DNA of 64,000 bases, from assembly GCF_028583425.1 (NCBI RefSeq), contig NC_072791.1, positions 195,338,311 to 195,402,310 of the forward strand, in the 5' to 3' direction. The number at the start of each line of letters is the position of its first letter. Position 1 is the stretch's first letter. A program made the position numbers and the translations under genes. This DNA is from Eublepharis macularius (Eukaryota > Chordata > Lepidosauria > Squamata > Eublepharidae). Below the pieces are notes generated by a model. That model searched no databases. It was not told the origin of the DNA and worked only from the letters and a program-made list of their open reading frames with translations. This document shows positions 61,829-64,000 of the stretch, piece by piece.

Positions 61829-64000
61829 CTTTTTAAAGTGTTCTGTAGGTAAGGATTTATGTTTCTCAAAAGATACATGAAAAACAGAATTGCAGCAAGA
61901 AAATTCTATCCTTTACACAGTTACATACAATGTTAGCTGGTCAAATGTGGCCAATACTTAGTTATATCAAAGTTATGAATAGCAGTAAAGAATTTGTTGC
62001 TCTATTCTGACGTTAGGCATAGCAGAGGTCAAAAGTGGAATCCATCTGCAGACTCACAAAATGCAGGCTACAAAAATCTATTTCATCCATAAGGACTCCC
62101 GGGGGTGGGGTGTGTGTGTGGACCTCATCCACCCTAGCTGATCTTCCTCCTGAACCGACCTCCATTTTCCTTTCTTCCCTCCTTCTCACAGCCCCCATGA
62201 CTTTTCTCCTTTGCTTGGTTCCTTCTGTTCCCCCATCGACCATTCTGCCTACTGTTTCCCCAACAGTTGCGCTGGTTTTCCTGCTTCCGTGCCTTCCTCC
62301 AGTCCCCATCACTTCTATTACTCTACTTTCTTGCTTTCCTTCTATGCCCACATCTTCCTTCTTATTCCTCCTTTCACCAAAACGTTTTATTCCTCCCCTC
62401 CTTTATTGTTTTACAATTTAAGATTTTTCTGAAAAAGTGGAAGACTCCCCAGGTTTGCAAAAAATACCAACCCTGTACGCACATGGCCCCATTTTGTAGA
62501 TGGTTTGATCTTTATTCTGGGGCATTGTTCAGAATATTGATACAGCAATACACTTTTTAAGAGGATGTTTAAATCTGTGTATTCAGAACTCATTCCTATT
62601 TTGAAACGTAACTCTATGGAAGTGCCTTTTTTTCTTCCCTTGTCTTTACACTCAGAGATGTGAGCTACAGCAGGGTAACTGGTGAACTTTAAGTATGATC
62701 TAACAACCTCTCAAGCTTATATTTAAAAACTGGTTACGAGAAATCACAGAAATGTTACGATTGTGCTCAGCTAGAAAATCATTCTTGCAAAGATTCCTGG
62801 CGACCTCAATTGATGGTTTGTGGAAATGTCTATTCTTAATTTAATCTGAAACAATTCTGATGCCAAATTTCCAATTACTTGTATGGAATTACTAAAAACC
62901 CTACCCTAAAATATGATGCACTGACACATAAGTATCATAAAATGCAGCACCTACTACAATGAATGATATAATAGCGTTATGCTGTACAGGGTCACTCCAG
63001 CATGTGGTAGCCAGGGGGAAATGCTTGCCCGCCACGAACTATGATTTTTGACATGACTGTAGAAATCACACATATAGGTAGGTGCTGACTGCCATTCTCC
63101 CCCACAGATGACAGAAGGTGAAGGAGGCACCGTTGTCCCTTGCCTCCCGTCTCTGCACCCCATGTGGCTTTTACTCCAGGAAGGTCCCATAATCCTGGGC
63201 GTCAACTTTTCTGATGTCAGAAATGGCTGCTCAGTGGGGCAGAAGAAAGCTGCTCAGTGGGGCAGAAATGGCTGCTCAGTGGGGGAGAAGAAAGCAGAGG
63301 AAATCCACAACTGCCAGCATCTCCCGTTGATGGAATGCTGGATCCAACCCACAGAGCTATTTTCTTTTTTTAAAACACACACACACACACAATTCTTTTT
63401 CAATTGTACCTGAAATGTTCATCTTTTGGCGTTCAATGGATGCCACCTGTGGTGGTCAAGGCCTTTCAGAGGAGAGGAGAAAGGCTTAATATCTTTTCCA
63501 GCAAAGTAATCTGGCTGACATGAAATCACAAAATCAAGGCGGCACGTTGGTTCTAGGTATTTCGCACGTGCACACTTACATCAAGTTTTCTGGATATCTA
63601 ATTCACAAAGATCGCATCTACTTTGAGCCTCTGTAATTCTGCACTTGAGGGAGATGAACCGAAGTCATGTCTGTTTATTTTTTCTGCACTAGAAAAATGC
63701 CCAGTTTCTGCTGCGGGCTTTCTGAGGAATGCATCAGTTTCATGGGTTGATCAGCTGAGGAAACCTGCAAGGGTTTTGTTTTGTTTGTTCTAAAGCACCA
63801 AACTTGCAATGTGTTTTTGTTTAAAAATATTTTTTTTTAATGCAGAAAAGGAACGGACTAAAAAGTACAGGAAACACAGAGGGAAATTAAAATATCAAGT
63901 GAGATTTAGGGCTCTCTGCAGAGTTTTTGTGTTAGCCATATTGCAGTGGGTTTTTCTGCCATCAGTTGCAAGACTTTTTTAAAAAAACACCAACCTTGCA
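61829..64000. other. TTC21B intron 3, right part, to window end
   Basis: No exon 3 found, so exons 1-3 must lie beyond 64000. Contains a pyrimidine-rich stretch at 62150-62420, a short tandem duplication at 63226-63296 (gctgctcagtggggcagaa) and an (AC)n run at 63376-63391. Otherwise unclassified. Confidence 0.5.

Noticed and set aside
63410..63446. A 37 bp minus-strand segment with acceptor and donor consensus, reading VASIERQKMNIS, which superficially aligns to the end of human exon 3 (LALIYAHKM)
   Set aside because: Exon 3 should be about 111 nt and include the CSLLALIYAHK region. The sequence upstream of this segment has an in-frame stop and no match in any frame, so it is taken as chance; exons 1-3 are placed beyond 64000.

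Overview
This is a vertebrate nuclear window, most likely from a squamate reptile (lizard). It holds tRNA-derived Sauria-type SINEs, 5S-rRNA-derived SINEs, CR1, L2 and L1 LINE fragments, Penelope-like elements (PLEs) and many short palindromic DNA transposons. Genes are sparse and split into short exons with GT/AG boundaries. The species cannot be fixed from the sequence alone.

The one protein-coding gene with exons in the window is TTC21B (IFT139), the tetratricopeptide subunit of the IFT-A retrograde intraflagellar-transport complex. It runs on the minus strand. Twenty-six exons were reconstructed by hand, from 60149 down to a TGA stop at 19813-19815. They correspond to exons 4-29 of the 29-exon human gene. 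Their summed length (3689 nt) stays in frame throughout and gives 1229 residues from Asp88, so the full protein would be 1316 aa, the same as human, if exons 1-3 (beyond 64000) are conserved. No frameshift or premature stop was seen.

To the left (1-19.6 kb) is intergenic DNA full of nested transposons. At about 440-1060 there is a CpG island with a CCAAT box and GC boxes. It is probably the promoter of the next gene, read leftwards out of the window; by human synteny (GALNT3 lies next to TTC21B) this would be GALNT3.

The most interesting layer is in the introns. A family of short (about 100-320 bp) insertions carries type-I hammerhead ribozyme motifs. They have the conserved CUGANGA core, a stem II hairpin, GAA, a minimal palindromic AGCU stem III and a complementary stem I. 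The better-preserved copies are flanked by 9-19 bp target-site duplications, and several are head-to-head inverted pairs, so one ribozyme lies on each strand. A separate 5'-truncated PLE (60441-61138) keeps a GIY-YIG endonuclease reading frame and its own hammerhead. Further PLE-like hairpin insertions of 96 bp and 1042 bp, and an 87 bp hairpin insertion, share the same kind of flanking duplication. Other layers are five copies of one palindromic hAT-type MITE with 8-bp duplications, an L1 with a 5' inversion, an L2 interrupted by three later insertions, and a CR1 copy that reaches to within about 10 bp of an exon 13 splice donor.
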